DNA of 64,000 nucleotides from Actinoallomurus soli (GTDB lineage Bacteria > Actinomycetota > Actinomycetes > Streptosporangiales > Streptosporangiaceae): positions 391,627 through 455,626 of the forward strand of contig NZ_JAMXMV010000006.1 of the NCBI RefSeq assembly GCF_024055715.1. Direction: 5' to 3'. Under the pieces are notes generated by a model. It saw nothing but the letters and a program-made list of their open reading frames with translations, made no database searches and had not been told where the DNA came from. Made by a program: the position numbers and the translations under genes. The number at the start of each line of letters is the position of its first letter. Position 1 is the stretch's first letter. Below, piece after piece: positions 45,830 through 54,366 of this stretch.

Positions 45830-46984
45830 TCACCCCTCTCTCGCCAGGTGCAGCAGCTCGCTGCGCAGGTCGTCCCCGTTGTTGCTCGCGCGGATCTTCT
45901 CCAGCGCCTCCCGGGTCGTGTCGTCGATGTGCTCCGGCACGTGCACCTCGACGGTCACCAGCAGGTCGCCCTTGGTGCCGTCGCGGCGCGTCGCGCCCTT
46001 GCCGCGGACCCGGAACGTGCGCCCGTTCGGGGTGCCGGCCGGAATCCGCAGGGTGACCGGCTGGCCGCCCAGCACCGGCGCCTTGATCTCCGCGCCGAGG
46101 GTGGCCTCGGGGAAGGTCACCGGCACGGTGACGGTCAGGTTGTCCCCGGAGCGGCCGAACACCTTGTGCCCCGTCACGTGCACGACGACGTACAGGTCAC
46201 CGCTGGGGCCGCCGTTCTCGCCGGGCGCGCCCTTGGCCTTGAGCCGGATGCGCTGGCCGTCGGCGACCCCGGCCGGGATGCGCGCCTGGATCGTGCGGGT
46301 GCTCTGCGCCCGCCCGCTGCCGTGGCAGGTGGGGCAGGGGTCGTCGACCACGAGGCCACGGCCGTGGCACTCACGGCAGGGCTCGGAGAAGGCGAACCCG
46401 CCGGCGTTGCGGCTCTCCTGCCCCGTGCCCTCACAGCGCGGGCAGACCCGGGGCACCGTGCCGTCCTTGGCCCCGCTGCCCCGGCAGGTCGGGCAGGCTG
46501 CTTCGCTGGTGAGCCGCAGCGGCACCGTCTTGCCGTCCAGGGCCTCGCTGAAGGTCAGCGTGACCTCGGTCTCGACGTCGGAGCCGCGGCGCGGCCGCCG
46601 GGGGGCCTGCCGGCGGCCGCCGAACAGCCCACCGAAGAGGTCGCCGATCCGCTCACCGGTGCCGGTCGTGCCTCCGGGCGGGTTGCCGAAGAGGTCGCCC
46701 AGGTTGACCCCGAAGCCGCCCTGGGCGCCGCTACGCGGCCGGGCACCCCCGAAGAGGCTGCGGGCGTCGTCGTACTCCTTGCGACGCTTCTCGTCCGACA
46801 GGACGTCGTACGCCTCGGAGATCTCCTTGAACTTCTCCTCGGAGTCGGCGTCGCCGCGGTTGGCGTCCGGGTGGTACTGACGCGCCAGCTTCCGGTAGGA
46901 CTTCTTGATCTCGTCCTGCGTCGCGGTCTTCGGAACACCGAGGACCTTGTAGTAGTCCTTCTCGATGAAGTCCTTGGTGCTCAC
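45830..46984 (-). CDS. dnaJ: Chaperone DnaJ
   Basis: A 384-aa type I DnaJ. The J-domain is residues 8-75 with HPD at 38-40. A Gly/Phe region follows, then four CxxCxGxG zinc motifs ([32 protein letters not shown], about 150-215) and the C-terminal substrate-binding barrels. It stimulates DnaK ATPase and delivers clients. It lies 39 bp after the grpE stop, and its stop overlaps the alternative hspR GTG. Confidence 0.97.
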   Translation of the reverse strand: MSTKDFIEKDYYKVLGVPKTATQDEIKKSYRKLARQYHPDANRGDADSEEKFKEISEAYDVLSDEKRRKEYDDARSLFGGARPRSGAQGGFGVNLGDLFGNPPGGTTGTGERIGDLFGGLFGGRRQAPRRPRRGSDVETEVTLTFSEALDGKTVPLRLTSEAACPTCRGSGAKDGTVPRVCPRCEGTGQESRNAGGFAFSEPCRECHGRGLVVDDPCPTCHGSGRAQSTRTIQARIPAGVADGQRIRLKAKGAPGENGGPSGDLYVVVHVTGHKVFGRSGDNLTVTVPVTFPEATLGAEIKAPVLGGQPVTLRIPAGTPNGRTFRVRGKGATRRDGTKGDLLVTVEVHVPEHIDDTTREALEKIRASNNGDDLRSELLHLAREG

Positions 46985-47023
46985 CGGCGTTCCTTACCTC
47001 TTTCGCTGTGGGTCTGCTTCGTC

Positions 47024-47716
47024 TCAGTCCTCGCCGGCCCCGTCGGGCTCGGCCTCGGCCTTCGCGCCGTCGGCCGTGCTCGCCGGCTCCGGCTCCGACT
47101 CCGAGGCGGCCTCCTCGGCCGACCCGAGGTCGGCGGTCGGCTCGGCGACGGCCACCCGGGCGGGCCGGAGGGTCCGCTCGCCGATGCGGTACCCCGCCTG
47201 CAGGATCTGAACGGCCGTCGGCTCCGCGACCTCGTCGGAGTAGGAGTGCATCAGCGCCTCGTGGACGTTCGGGTCGAAGGGCTCACCGGCCGTCCCGAAC
47301 GACTCGAGCCCGAGCTTGCCGACGATGCCCTCCAGGGCCTCGGCGACATGCTTGAACCCTCCGGTCAGCTCGTCGTGCTCCCGGGCGCGGCCGATGTCGT
47401 CGAGCACCGGCAGCAGCTCGCCCAGCACGTACGCGAGGGCCTGCTCGCGCACGGCCGTACGGTCCCGGTCGACCCGCTTGCGGTAGTTGGAGTACTCCGC
47501 CTGCAGCCGCTGAAGGTCGGCCGTGCGCTCGGCGAGTTCCTTCTCCAGCTTGGCGGCCTTGTCGGCGTCCGCGCCGGAGGGCGCTTTCGCGGTGGGGGAC
47601 TCGGGAGCCGGCGTGTCCGCCGGCTCCCGAACCTCACCGGTCTCGGGATCGATGCGCCGCTTGTCGCGGATCACCGGGCCCTTGCGCTCCTCGGCGTCGT
47701 CACGACGCTCCGTCAC
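47024..47716 (-). CDS. grpE: Nucleotide exchange factor GrpE
   Basis: A 230-aa GrpE. Variable acidic/low-complexity ends flank the conserved coiled-coil core (KLEKELAERTADLQRLQAEY, about 70-90) and the four-helix/beta cap containing VLGELLPVLDDIGRAREHDE and FDPNVHEALMHSYSDEV. It releases ADP from DnaK. It is 52 bp after the dnaK stop, 39 bp before dnaJ. The C-terminal tail is Glu/Ala/Ser-rich, as often seen in actinobacteria. Confidence 0.95.
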   Translation of the reverse strand: MTERRDDAEERKGPVIRDKRRIDPETGEVREPADTPAPESPTAKAPSGADADKAAKLEKELAERTADLQRLQAEYSNYRKRVDRDRTAVREQALAYVLGELLPVLDDIGRAREHDELTGGFKHVAEALEGIVGKLGLESFGTAGEPFDPNVHEALMHSYSDEVAEPTAVQILQAGYRIGERTLRPARVAVAEPTADLGSAEEAASESEPEPASTADGAKAEAEPDGAGED

Positions 47717-47768
47717 GCTTCCTCCTCGAGTACCAGCTCGTTCCGGTGTGACGCGGGGAACGCCCCGG

Positions 47769-49625
47769 TCACGCCGCGCCGCCCTTGGTGTCCTTGTCGT
47801 CGTCCACGATCTCGGCGTCGACGACCTCGTCGTCCTTCGCCTGCTCGCCCGCGGCCTGGCCGTCTGCCGGCTGGCCCTCGGCGGTCGCCTGGTTCTGGGC
47901 GTACATCGCGGCGCCCATCTTCTGGCTGACCTGGGCGAGCTTCTCGGAGCTGCTGCGGATCGCGTCGACGTCCGTGCCCTCGAGGGCCTTCTTGACCTCG
48001 TCCAGCGCCGACTGGACCTCGGTCTTCACGTCGCCCGGGATCTTCTCGTCGTTCTCGCGGAGGAACTTCTCCGTCGAGTAGGCGAGGGTGTCGGCGTTGT
48101 TGCGGGTCTCGGTCTCCTCGCGGCGCTTGCGGTCCTCCTCCGCGTACTGCTCGGCCTCGCGCATCATGCGGTCGATGTCGTCCTTGGGCAGGGCCGACCC
48201 GCCCGTGATGGTCATCGACTGCTCCTTGCCGGTGCCGAGGTCCTTGGCGGAGACGTTCACGATGCCGTTGGCGTCGATGTCGAACGTGACCTCGATCTGC
48301 GGGACACCGCGCGGCGCCGGCGGCAGGCCGGTCAGCTGGAAGGTGCCGAGCTTCTTGTTGTACGCCGCGATCTCGCGCTCGCCCTGGTAGACCTGGATCT
48401 CCACGGACGGCTGGTTGTCGTCGGCGGTGGTGAACACCTCGGACCGCTTGGTCGGGATCGTGGTGTTCCGCTCGATGATCTTGGTGAAGATGCCGCCCTT
48501 GGTCTCGATGCCCAGGGACAGCGGCGTGACGTCGAGCAGCAGGACGTCCTTGACCTCACCCTTGAGCACACCGGCCTGCAGGGACGCGCCGACCGCGACG
48601 ACCTCGTCCGGGTTGACGCCCTTGTTGGCCTCCTTGCCGCCGGTCAGCTCCTTGACCAGGTCGGCGACGGCGGGCATACGGGTCGAGCCGCCGACGAGGA
48701 CGACGTGGTTGATGTCGCCCACGCTGATGCCGGCGTCCTTGACGACCTGCTGGAAGGGGCCCTTGCAGCGGTCGAGCAGGTCCGAGGTCATCTTCTGGAA
48801 CTCGGCGCGGGTGAGCTTCTCGTCCAGGTGCAGCGGGCCCTCGGACGAGGCCGTGATGTACGGCAGGTTGATGCTCGTCTCCGAGGAGCTGGACAGCTCG
48901 ATCTTCGCCTTCTCGGCGGCCTCGCGGAGCCGCTGCAGCGCCATCTTGTCCTTGGACAGGTCGACGCCGTGGGCGTTCTTGAACCGGGTGACCAGCCACT
49001 CGACGACCTTGTTGTCCCAGTCGTCACCACCGAGGTGGTTGTCACCGCTGGTGGCCTTGACCTCCACCACGCCGTCGCCCACCTCGAGGAGGGAGACGTC
49101 GAAGGTGCCGCCACCGAGGTCGAAGACGAGGATGGTGGCCTCGCTCTCCTTCTCCAGGTGGTAGGCGAGCGCCGCCGAGGTCGGCTCGTTGATGATGCGC
49201 AGGACGTTGAGACCCGCGATCTGGCCGGCCTCCTTCGTGGCCTGCCGCTGGTGGTCCGAGAAGTACGCCGGAACGGTGATCACCGCGTCGGTGATCTTCT
49301 CACCGAGGTAGGCCTCCGCGTCGCGCTTGAGCTTCTGCAGCACGAACGCGCTGATCTGCTGGGGCGTGAAGTCCTTACCGTCGATCGTGGTCTTCCAGTC
49401 GGTGCCCATTTCGCGCTTGACCGACCGGATGGTGCGATCGACGTTGGTCACCGCCTGACGCTTGGCGACCTCGCCGACCAGGACCTCGCCGTTCTTGGCG
49501 AAGGCGACGACGGACGGCGTGGTCCTCGACCCCTCCGCGTTGGCGATGACGGTGGGCTCGCCACCCTCCAGGATCGCGACGACCGAGTTGGTCGTTCCAA
49601 GGTCGATACCGACCGCACGTGCCAT
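47769..49625 (-). CDS. dnaK: Hsp70 chaperone DnaK
   Basis: A 618-aa Hsp70. The ATPase domain has [12 protein letters not shown] (6-17), [19 protein letters not shown] and [13 protein letters not shown]; a linker with [12 protein letters not shown] leads to the substrate-binding domain and the disordered C-terminal tail [10 protein letters not shown]. First gene of the dnaK-grpE-dnaJ-hspR-clpB operon and the co-repressor with HspR at its own promoter. A GGAGGAACC ribosome site precedes the ATG. Confidence 0.98.
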   Translation of the reverse strand: MARAVGIDLGTTNSVVAILEGGEPTVIANAEGSRTTPSVVAFAKNGEVLVGEVAKRQAVTNVDRTIRSVKREMGTDWKTTIDGKDFTPQQISAFVLQKLKRDAEAYLGEKITDAVITVPAYFSDHQRQATKEAGQIAGLNVLRIINEPTSAALAYHLEKESEATILVFDLGGGTFDVSLLEVGDGVVEVKATSGDNHLGGDDWDNKVVEWLVTRFKNAHGVDLSKDKMALQRLREAAEKAKIELSSSSETSINLPYITASSEGPLHLDEKLTRAEFQKMTSDLLDRCKGPFQQVVKDAGISVGDINHVVLVGGSTRMPAVADLVKELTGGKEANKGVNPDEVVAVGASLQAGVLKGEVKDVLLLDVTPLSLGIETKGGIFTKIIERNTTIPTKRSEVFTTADDNQPSVEIQVYQGEREIAAYNKKLGTFQLTGLPPAPRGVPQIEVTFDIDANGIVNVSAKDLGTGKEQSMTITGGSALPKDDIDRMMREAEQYAEEDRKRREETETRNNADTLAYSTEKFLRENDEKIPGDVKTEVQSALDEVKKALEGTDVDAIRSSSEKLAQVSQKMGAAMYAQNQATAEGQPADGQAAGEQAKDDEVVDAEIVDDDKDTKGGAA

Positions 49626-49665
49626 GAGTTGGTTCCTCCGACTGTGAGCTTGCTAAGCCGATGAA

Positions 49666-49686
49666 GCTGAGTCCAGCAGACGCAAG
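49666..49686. promoter_or_regulatory. Degenerate second HAIR-like site
   Basis: GCTGAGT-ccagcag-ACGCAAG keeps the N7 spacing, with two mismatches in the left arm and one in the right against CTTGAGT-N7-ACTCAAG. It lies 41 bp before the dnaK start, in the transcript leader or promoter. Possible secondary HspR site. Confidence 0.45.
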
Positions 49687-49717
49687 GTTGCCAAACCGCT
49701 CTCGTGGTGTCAAATGA

Positions 49718-49738
49718 CTTGAGTCCACCCGACTCAAC
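49718..49738. promoter_or_regulatory. HAIR operator (HspR binding site) upstream of dnaK
   Basis: CTTGAGT-ccacccg-ACTCAAC matches the HAIR consensus CTTGAGT-N7-ACTCAAG at all but the last base. It is 93 bp upstream of the dnaK ATG, next to a TTGACA -35 candidate. HspR encoded in the same operon is the expected ligand. Confidence 0.85.
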
Positions 49739-50045
49739 TTTGCTGACTGGTACAACGAGCGGCGCTCCCCCCTTGTTCCCGTCCCGGGGAGGAGATCCGG
49801 GATCTTCGCGGCGAACCGGCCCGCCGGAAGCCCCGGAATCTCAGATGGTGCTCAAACCCCTCTCCGCCGTCCGGGAACTCCGGTAGGGAGATCGGGAGAC
49901 ATAGGGGTGACGGGGGCCCGCGCCGGGTTCCGGCCGGTGGCCGGAAACCCGCGCGAGTTTCGGGCGGGTGGCGGTAACCGGGCGCGAGGCCGACTCATCC
50001 GAGATCGGGGACCGCCCGCTCCGGGAGGCGAAGGGGGCCTGACGC

Positions 50046-51065
50046 GTGATCGACCTGATGCGGGTCGTCGGCGAGACCGACGAGAGCCCTTCGCCGTCCG
50101 GGGACCGGGCCGCGTCCTCGCCCGGGCGGCGCTGCGGCCGGTCGGGCGTGGGCGTGGGGGTCCCGCTGGCGCTGGCGGTCACCGGCGCGGCCGTCGCGGT
50201 CGCGCTGTCGCTCGGGTCGTCGGCGCCCGCGCCGCGGCCCGAAACGCCGTCCGGCCGCGACATCCTCCTCGCGACGGCCACCGCCGTGGACCGCCGTACG
50301 GGCCCGGCCACGGGTCGCTACTGGCGGGTGGTCGAGACCGGCCGCTCCATGCTCCCCGCCGGGCGCAGCGTCGGCGCGGACCCCATCGAGGTCCGCGTGC
50401 GGGACGAGATCTGGCTCGCCGGGCCCGGCGGACGGCGGAGCGTCGCGTACCGGCAGTGCCTCGGCACGCGCCCGCTCACCCCGGCGGAGCGGGCCGCGCA
50501 CCTGGACCGGCCCTCCCGGGCGTGGCCCGCGGACTCCGCGGCGGCGCCGATCTGCGCGGCGGGGTCCGGGCCCGCCGTACGGAACGCCGACCTCACGGCG
50601 GCCGCCGACTACCGCCTCGCGGACGTCGCGGTGTCGCCGACCTGGCTGGACCACCTCTCGACCGAGCCCGGCGTCCTGCGCCGGCAGGTCGAGGCGAAGC
50701 TCGCGACGGCGCAGCAGGGCGGCCTGGGCGTGTTCGGCCACGTCGTGCTGCCGCAGCTGACGGCCGACCTGCCGCTCCGTCCGGAGATCCGCGCGGCGGT
50801 GCTGCGGATGATGGCCGGGCTGCCCGGCGTACGCGCGGCCGGCCCGGTGCGGGACGCGCTCGGCCGTACCGGGGAGGGCGTCGTGATCAGCGGGCTCGGC
50901 CTCACGACCACGGAGCTGCGCTGGATCGTCGATCCGCGCGGCGGCGGCGTCCTGGGCGTGCAGGAGGTCGCCACCGGGCGCGGGCGCCGCCCGGCCGGAA
51001 CGGTGGTCGCCGAGAAGGCGTACGTCTCGGCGGGCTGGACGAACGACGCTCCGCCCGGCGGCTAG
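50046..51065 (+). CDS. CU044_5270 family protein (orphan, no adjacent sigma factor)
   Basis: A 339-aa membrane-anchored protein: a short cytoplasmic N-terminus, one helix (GVPLALAVTGAAVAVALSL, about 38-56) and a large outer domain with TGRYWRVVETGRSMLP and LPGVRAAGPVRDALGRTGEGV. It belongs to the CU044_5270 family, normally encoded behind an ECF-like sigma factor as a possible anti-sigma partner; the window's second member (54359) has one. Here no sigma gene is present. GTG start, with GGAGGCGAAGGGGG upstream. Its TAG stop shares CTAG with the converging C39 gene. Confidence 0.78.
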   Translation: MIDLMRVVGETDESPSPSGDRAASSPGRRCGRSGVGVGVPLALAVTGAAVAVALSLGSSAPAPRPETPSGRDILLATATAVDRRTGPATGRYWRVVETGRSMLPAGRSVGADPIEVRVRDEIWLAGPGGRRSVAYRQCLGTRPLTPAERAAHLDRPSRAWPADSAAAPICAAGSGPAVRNADLTAAADYRLADVAVSPTWLDHLSTEPGVLRRQVEAKLATAQQGGLGVFGHVVLPQLTADLPLRPEIRAAVLRMMAGLPGVRAAGPVRDALGRTGEGVVISGLGLTTTELRWIVDPRGGGVLGVQEVATGRGRRPAGTVVAEKAYVSAGWTNDAPPGG

Positions 51066-51787
51066 GTGTAGATGTAGTAGAGCCCGGAGGGCTGGAGCGC
51101 CTTCAGGAGAGCCGAGGCGCGGAGCGTGTGAGTGCCGCCCGTTGGCCGCCACGGGTCGAAGACGGTGATGGTCCTCTTCTTCTGGTCGTAGCCGTACGCG
51201 ACGATGATGTGCCCGGTCTTGTGGCGCGATCCGATGCCTCTGTTCCAGGGCAGCCGTTCCCACCAGACCGCGACGAGGGGCGCGCGGTGCAGGACGCCGA
51301 CGTCGTACGACACCTCTCTGAAGAGGTAGGTCGAGCCGCTGCTCGGCCAGGCGTCGAACGTGAGCGAGTACGGGGTGTGGGCGAGGTAGCCCCGGAGGGC
51401 GCTCATGGCGTTGTCGCCGGTGGTGCCCTTGGGGTATTTCGTCCTCATCTTCCGCGCCAGCGCGGACTGCCGGACCTTGATGTGGAACGTCGAGAGGCTC
51501 ATGACGCCGGACGCGGGCGCGCAGTTGTACGACGTCGTCTGGAATTCCCGCGTCATGCGCAGCCGGTGCGACACCGGCGGCACCGGAACGGTCGGAGACG
51601 CGCTCGGAGCGGGTGCCGAGGCGCTCGGCGCGGAGGCGGCGGGTGTATCGGCGAGGGCGCGGGCACCGTCGGCCGGACCCCGGTCCCGTGCGGCGCCGGC
51701 ACCGCACCCGGCGAGAACGACGGCGGTGGCCGCCGCGAGCCCGGCGACCCACCGACCACGCGGCACCCTGCGCAAGTTTGCCCCCAT
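51062..51787 (-). CDS. C39-like peptidase lipoprotein
   Basis: A 241-aa exported lipoprotein (VAGLAAATAVVLAGCGAG, lipobox Cys about residue 28), a Ser/Ala/Pro-rich linker, then a papain-like C39_2 domain: Cys in TSYNCAPASGVMSLS, His in KTGHIIVAYGYD and the Asp in ITVFDPWRP. Such proteins are surface-bound cysteine proteases or amidases; substrate unknown. The start is uncertain: ATG 51787 lacks a ribosome site, and another ATG at 51826 is possible. It is divergent from the UbiD-like gene. It shares CTAG stop bases with the preceding gene. Confidence 0.8.
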   Translation of the reverse strand: MGANLRRVPRGRWVAGLAAATAVVLAGCGAGAARDRGPADGARALADTPAASAPSASAPAPSASPTVPVPPVSHRLRMTREFQTTSYNCAPASGVMSLSTFHIKVRQSALARKMRTKYPKGTTGDNAMSALRGYLAHTPYSLTFDAWPSSGSTYLFREVSYDVGVLHRAPLVAVWWERLPWNRGIGSRHKTGHIIVAYGYDQKKRTITVFDPWRPTGGTHTLRASALLKALQPSGLYYIYT

Positions 51788-51951
51788 ATGACGGATCGGT
51801 GGGTGAATGATGGCACGATCCGCCATTCATGGCATTGCTTTTCTTTGACGCTGAAACCCGGAACGCCGGGGCGCGGCGGCGGGCCGCGGAACCGCTCTTA
51901 GTGTGGAAAACGGGCATCGCACGGGCATCGCACTCGAGAGAAGGAGTTCCG

Positions 51952-53382
51952 ATGGCCTATGACGATCTGCGCGGCTTCCTGGACACCCTGGAAAGGGAGG
52001 GACAGCTGCTGCGCGTCTCCGACGAGGTGCTCCCGGAGCCGGACCTGGCCGCCGCGGCGAACGCCGCCGGGCGGATCGGCGAAGGCGCGCCCGCGCTGTG
52101 GTTCGACAACGTCAAGGGGTTCACCGACGCCCGGATCGTGCTGAACGTGCACGGCTCCTGGCCGAACCACGCCCTCGCGCTGGGCCTGCCCAAGAACACC
52201 CGGACCAGGGACCAGGTGGAGGAGTTCGCCCGGCGCTGGGACGACTTCCCGGTGACGCCCGAGCGCCGCGAGGACGCCCCGTGGCGGGAGAACACCGTCG
52301 AGGGCCCGGACGCCGACCTGTTCCGGGTGCTGCCGCTGTTCCGGCTCAACGACGGTGACGGCGGCTTCTACCTCGACAAGGCGGCCGTCGTCTCCCGCGA
52401 CCCGGACGACCCGGACGACTTCGGCAAGCAGAACGTCGGCGTCTACCGCATCGAGGTCCTCGGCCCGAACCGGCTGGCGATCCAGCCCGTCCCCGTCCAC
52501 GACGTGGCCATCCACCTGCGCAAGGCGGAGGAGCGAGGCGAGGACCTGCCGATCGCGATCACGCTCGGGAATGACCCGGTGATCTCCATCGTCGCGGGCA
52601 TGCCGATGGCCTACGACGAGTCCGAGTACGCGATGGCGGGCGCGCTGCGCGGCGCCCCGGCGCCGATCGCCACCGCGCCGCTGACCGGCTTCGACGTGCC
52701 GTGGGGCTCGGAGGTGGTCGTCGAGGGAGTGATCGAGGGGCGTGAGCGGCGGCTGGAGGGGCCGTTCGGGGAGTTCACCGGCCACTACTCCGGCGGCCGC
52801 CGGATGCCGGTGATCCGCGTCGACCGCATCTCGTACCGGACGGATCCGATCTTCGAGTCGCTGTACCTCGGCATGCCGTGGACGGAGATCGACTACCTCG
52901 TCGGCCCGAACACCTGCGTGCCGGTGCTCAAGCAGCTGCGGGAGGAGTTCCCGGAGGTGCAGGCGGTCAACGCGATGTACACCCACGGCCTCCTGGGGAT
53001 CATCGCGACGAGGAAGCGGTACGGCGGCTTCGCCAGGGCGGTCGGCATGCGGGCCATGACGACCCCGCACGGACTCGGCTACCTGAAGGTCGTGATCGTC
53101 GTCGACGAGGACGTCGACCCGTTCGACCTGCGCCAGGTGATGTGGGCCGTCTCCGCCAAGGTCGACCCGGCGGTCGACGTCATCACCATCCCCAATCTGC
53201 CGGTCGTGCCACTGGACCCGGCGTCCTCGCCGCCCGGCATCATCGCCAAGCTGCTCATCGACGCCACGACGCCCGTCTTCCCTGACGACCGGGGCCACTT
53301 CGGCACCCCCGTACGGGACCTGCCCGAGACCGGGGAGTGGGTGCGCCGCCTGCAGGCGCTCCGCTCGGAGGAGCTCCCATGA
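51952..53382 (+). CDS. vdcC: UbiD-family aromatic acid decarboxylase, subunit C
   Basis: A 476-aa prenyl-FMN-dependent decarboxylase. It starts MAYDDLRGFLDTLEREGQLL, the usual UbiD N-terminus; PFGEFTGHYSGGR is the active-site Glu loop, and GKQNVGVYRIEVLGPNRLAI and DPASSPPGIIAKLLIDAT are further family blocks. In Streptomyces the VdcBCD enzyme converts vanillate or hydroxybenzoates to phenols. An AGAAGGAG ribosome site precedes the ATG. It overlaps the D-subunit gene by 4 bp. The cofactor-making B subunit (UbiX type) is not encoded here. Confidence 0.9.
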   Translation: MAYDDLRGFLDTLEREGQLLRVSDEVLPEPDLAAAANAAGRIGEGAPALWFDNVKGFTDARIVLNVHGSWPNHALALGLPKNTRTRDQVEEFARRWDDFPVTPERREDAPWRENTVEGPDADLFRVLPLFRLNDGDGGFYLDKAAVVSRDPDDPDDFGKQNVGVYRIEVLGPNRLAIQPVPVHDVAIHLRKAEERGEDLPIAITLGNDPVISIVAGMPMAYDESEYAMAGALRGAPAPIATAPLTGFDVPWGSEVVVEGVIEGRERRLEGPFGEFTGHYSGGRRMPVIRVDRISYRTDPIFESLYLGMPWTEIDYLVGPNTCVPVLKQLREEFPEVQAVNAMYTHGLLGIIATRKRYGGFARAVGMRAMTTPHGLGYLKVVIVVDEDVDPFDLRQVMWAVSAKVDPAVDVITIPNLPVVPLDPASSPPGIIAKLLIDATTPVFPDDRGHFGTPVRDLPETGEWVRRLQALRSEELP

Positions 53383-53618
53383 CCGCCGTGATCTGCCCGC
53401 GCTGCGCGCACGAGACCGTCGACCACGTCGCCACGTCCCCCGTGCCGGGTGTGTGGGACGTGCTGAGCTGCGGGCGCTGCTTCTACATGTGGCGCACGAC
53501 CGAGCCGGAGCGCCGTACGCGCCGGGACGCCTATCCGGAGTCGTTCCGGCTGACGCCGGAGGCCATCGCCGCCGCGCAGGAGGTCCCCGCGGTCCCCCCG
53601 CTGCGCACCGCCCGGTGA
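53379..53618 (+). CDS. vdcD: Hydroxyarylic acid decarboxylase small subunit VdcD
   Basis: A 79-aa protein: VICPRCAHETVDHV, a second Cys pair CGRCFYMWRTTEPERRT and a short tail. The two CxxC pairs suggest a zinc ribbon, and the WRTTEP core is typical of VdcD/SclD. It is needed with subunit C for activity in characterised systems. The ATG overlaps the vdcC stop (ATGA) with GGAGGAG upstream, indicating fixed stoichiometry. Confidence 0.88.
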   Translation: MTAVICPRCAHETVDHVATSPVPGVWDVLSCGRCFYMWRTTEPERRTRRDAYPESFRLTPEAIAAAQEVPAVPPLRTAR

Positions 53619-53760
53619 TCCGGAATAGCCGTCGGCCGTACGACGCGCTGATCCGGGAACCACCGCCGCGCCGCAGAGGGATGGGAATCCGCCGCTGCGG
53701 GGGAGAAGAGGTGACCGTCATCCACGCCAATAGATGAGGCACCAGATGAAGGAGCCCCCC

Positions 53761-54366
53761 ATGGTCGCTCCCCCCGACGCCGGACCGGACCTCCCGACCG
53801 ACGCCTCGGTGATCGAGCGGTCCTGGCAGGACCCGGAGCGATTCGGCGTGATCTTCGACGCGTACTTCGCGGAGATCCATCGGTACGTCGCACGCCGGCT
53901 CGACGTCGAGGCGGCCGACGACATCGCGGCGGAGACCTTCCACGTCGCGTTCCGCCGGCGGAAGAGGTTCGACCTGAGCCGGGACAACGCCCGGCCCTGG
54001 CTGTACGGCATCGCGACCAACCTCATCGCCAGGCACCGGCGTACGGAGGCGCGACGATTCCGCGCCCTGGCGCGTCTCGGCGACGACGGCCCGGCGGGCG
54101 GCCACGAGGACCGGGTCGCGGCCCAGGTGAGCGCGGAGCACGAGCGGAGCCGCCTGGCGCAGGCCGTCGGCGCCCTGTCCGCCGACCAGCGTGACGTGCT
54201 CCTGCTCGTCGTCCTGGCCGATCTCACCTACGACGAGGTCGCGCAGGCGCTGGACGTGCCGTACGGCACGGTCGCCTCGCGGTTCAGCAGGGCCCGGGCG
54301 AAGCTGCGGAAGGCGCTGGGCGGGGTCGACCCCCTGCACGATCAGGAAGGACCCATCGATGGATGA
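53761..54366 (+). CDS. ECF-like sigma-70 family factor
   Basis: A 201-aa sigma factor. Region 2: FDAYFAEIHRYVARRL and ADDIAAETFHVAFRRRKRF (about 25-70); region 4: LSADQRDVLLLVVLADLTYDE then VPYGTVASRFSRARAKLRKAL (about 145-190). The ATG at 53761 follows GAAGGAG; in-frame codons upstream add nothing conserved. The next gene starts inside its end (8-bp overlap), so its membrane partner is co-translated. Its regulon is unknown; autoregulation is likely but its promoter was not identified. Confidence 0.92.
   Translation: MVAPPDAGPDLPTDASVIERSWQDPERFGVIFDAYFAEIHRYVARRLDVEAADDIAAETFHVAFRRRKRFDLSRDNARPWLYGIATNLIARHRRTEARRFRALARLGDDGPAGGHEDRVAAQVSAEHERSRLAQAVGALSADQRDVLLLVVLADLTYDEVAQALDVPYGTVASRFSRARAKLRKALGGVDPLHDQEGPIDG

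Larger units (their letters stand above)
49626..50045. promoter_or_regulatory. dnaK promoter region and upstream gap
   Basis: This 420-bp gap contains two HAIR-type repeats (listed separately) and a minus-strand TTGACA (+ strand 49708-49713) as a -35 candidate; at 17-bp spacing only a weak CAACCT -10 is seen. The HAIR box at 49718-49738 lies directly upstream of this -35, suited to blocking RNA polymerase. The right half, 49760-50040, is GC-rich and shows no gene; it is also the upstream region of the CU044_5270 gene at 50046. Confidence 0.6.

Noticed and set aside
47523..49664. Long + strand open frame opposite grpE and dnaK
   Set aside because: Antisense shadow of dnaK with repetitive Leu/Val/Asp/Gly composition and no motif.
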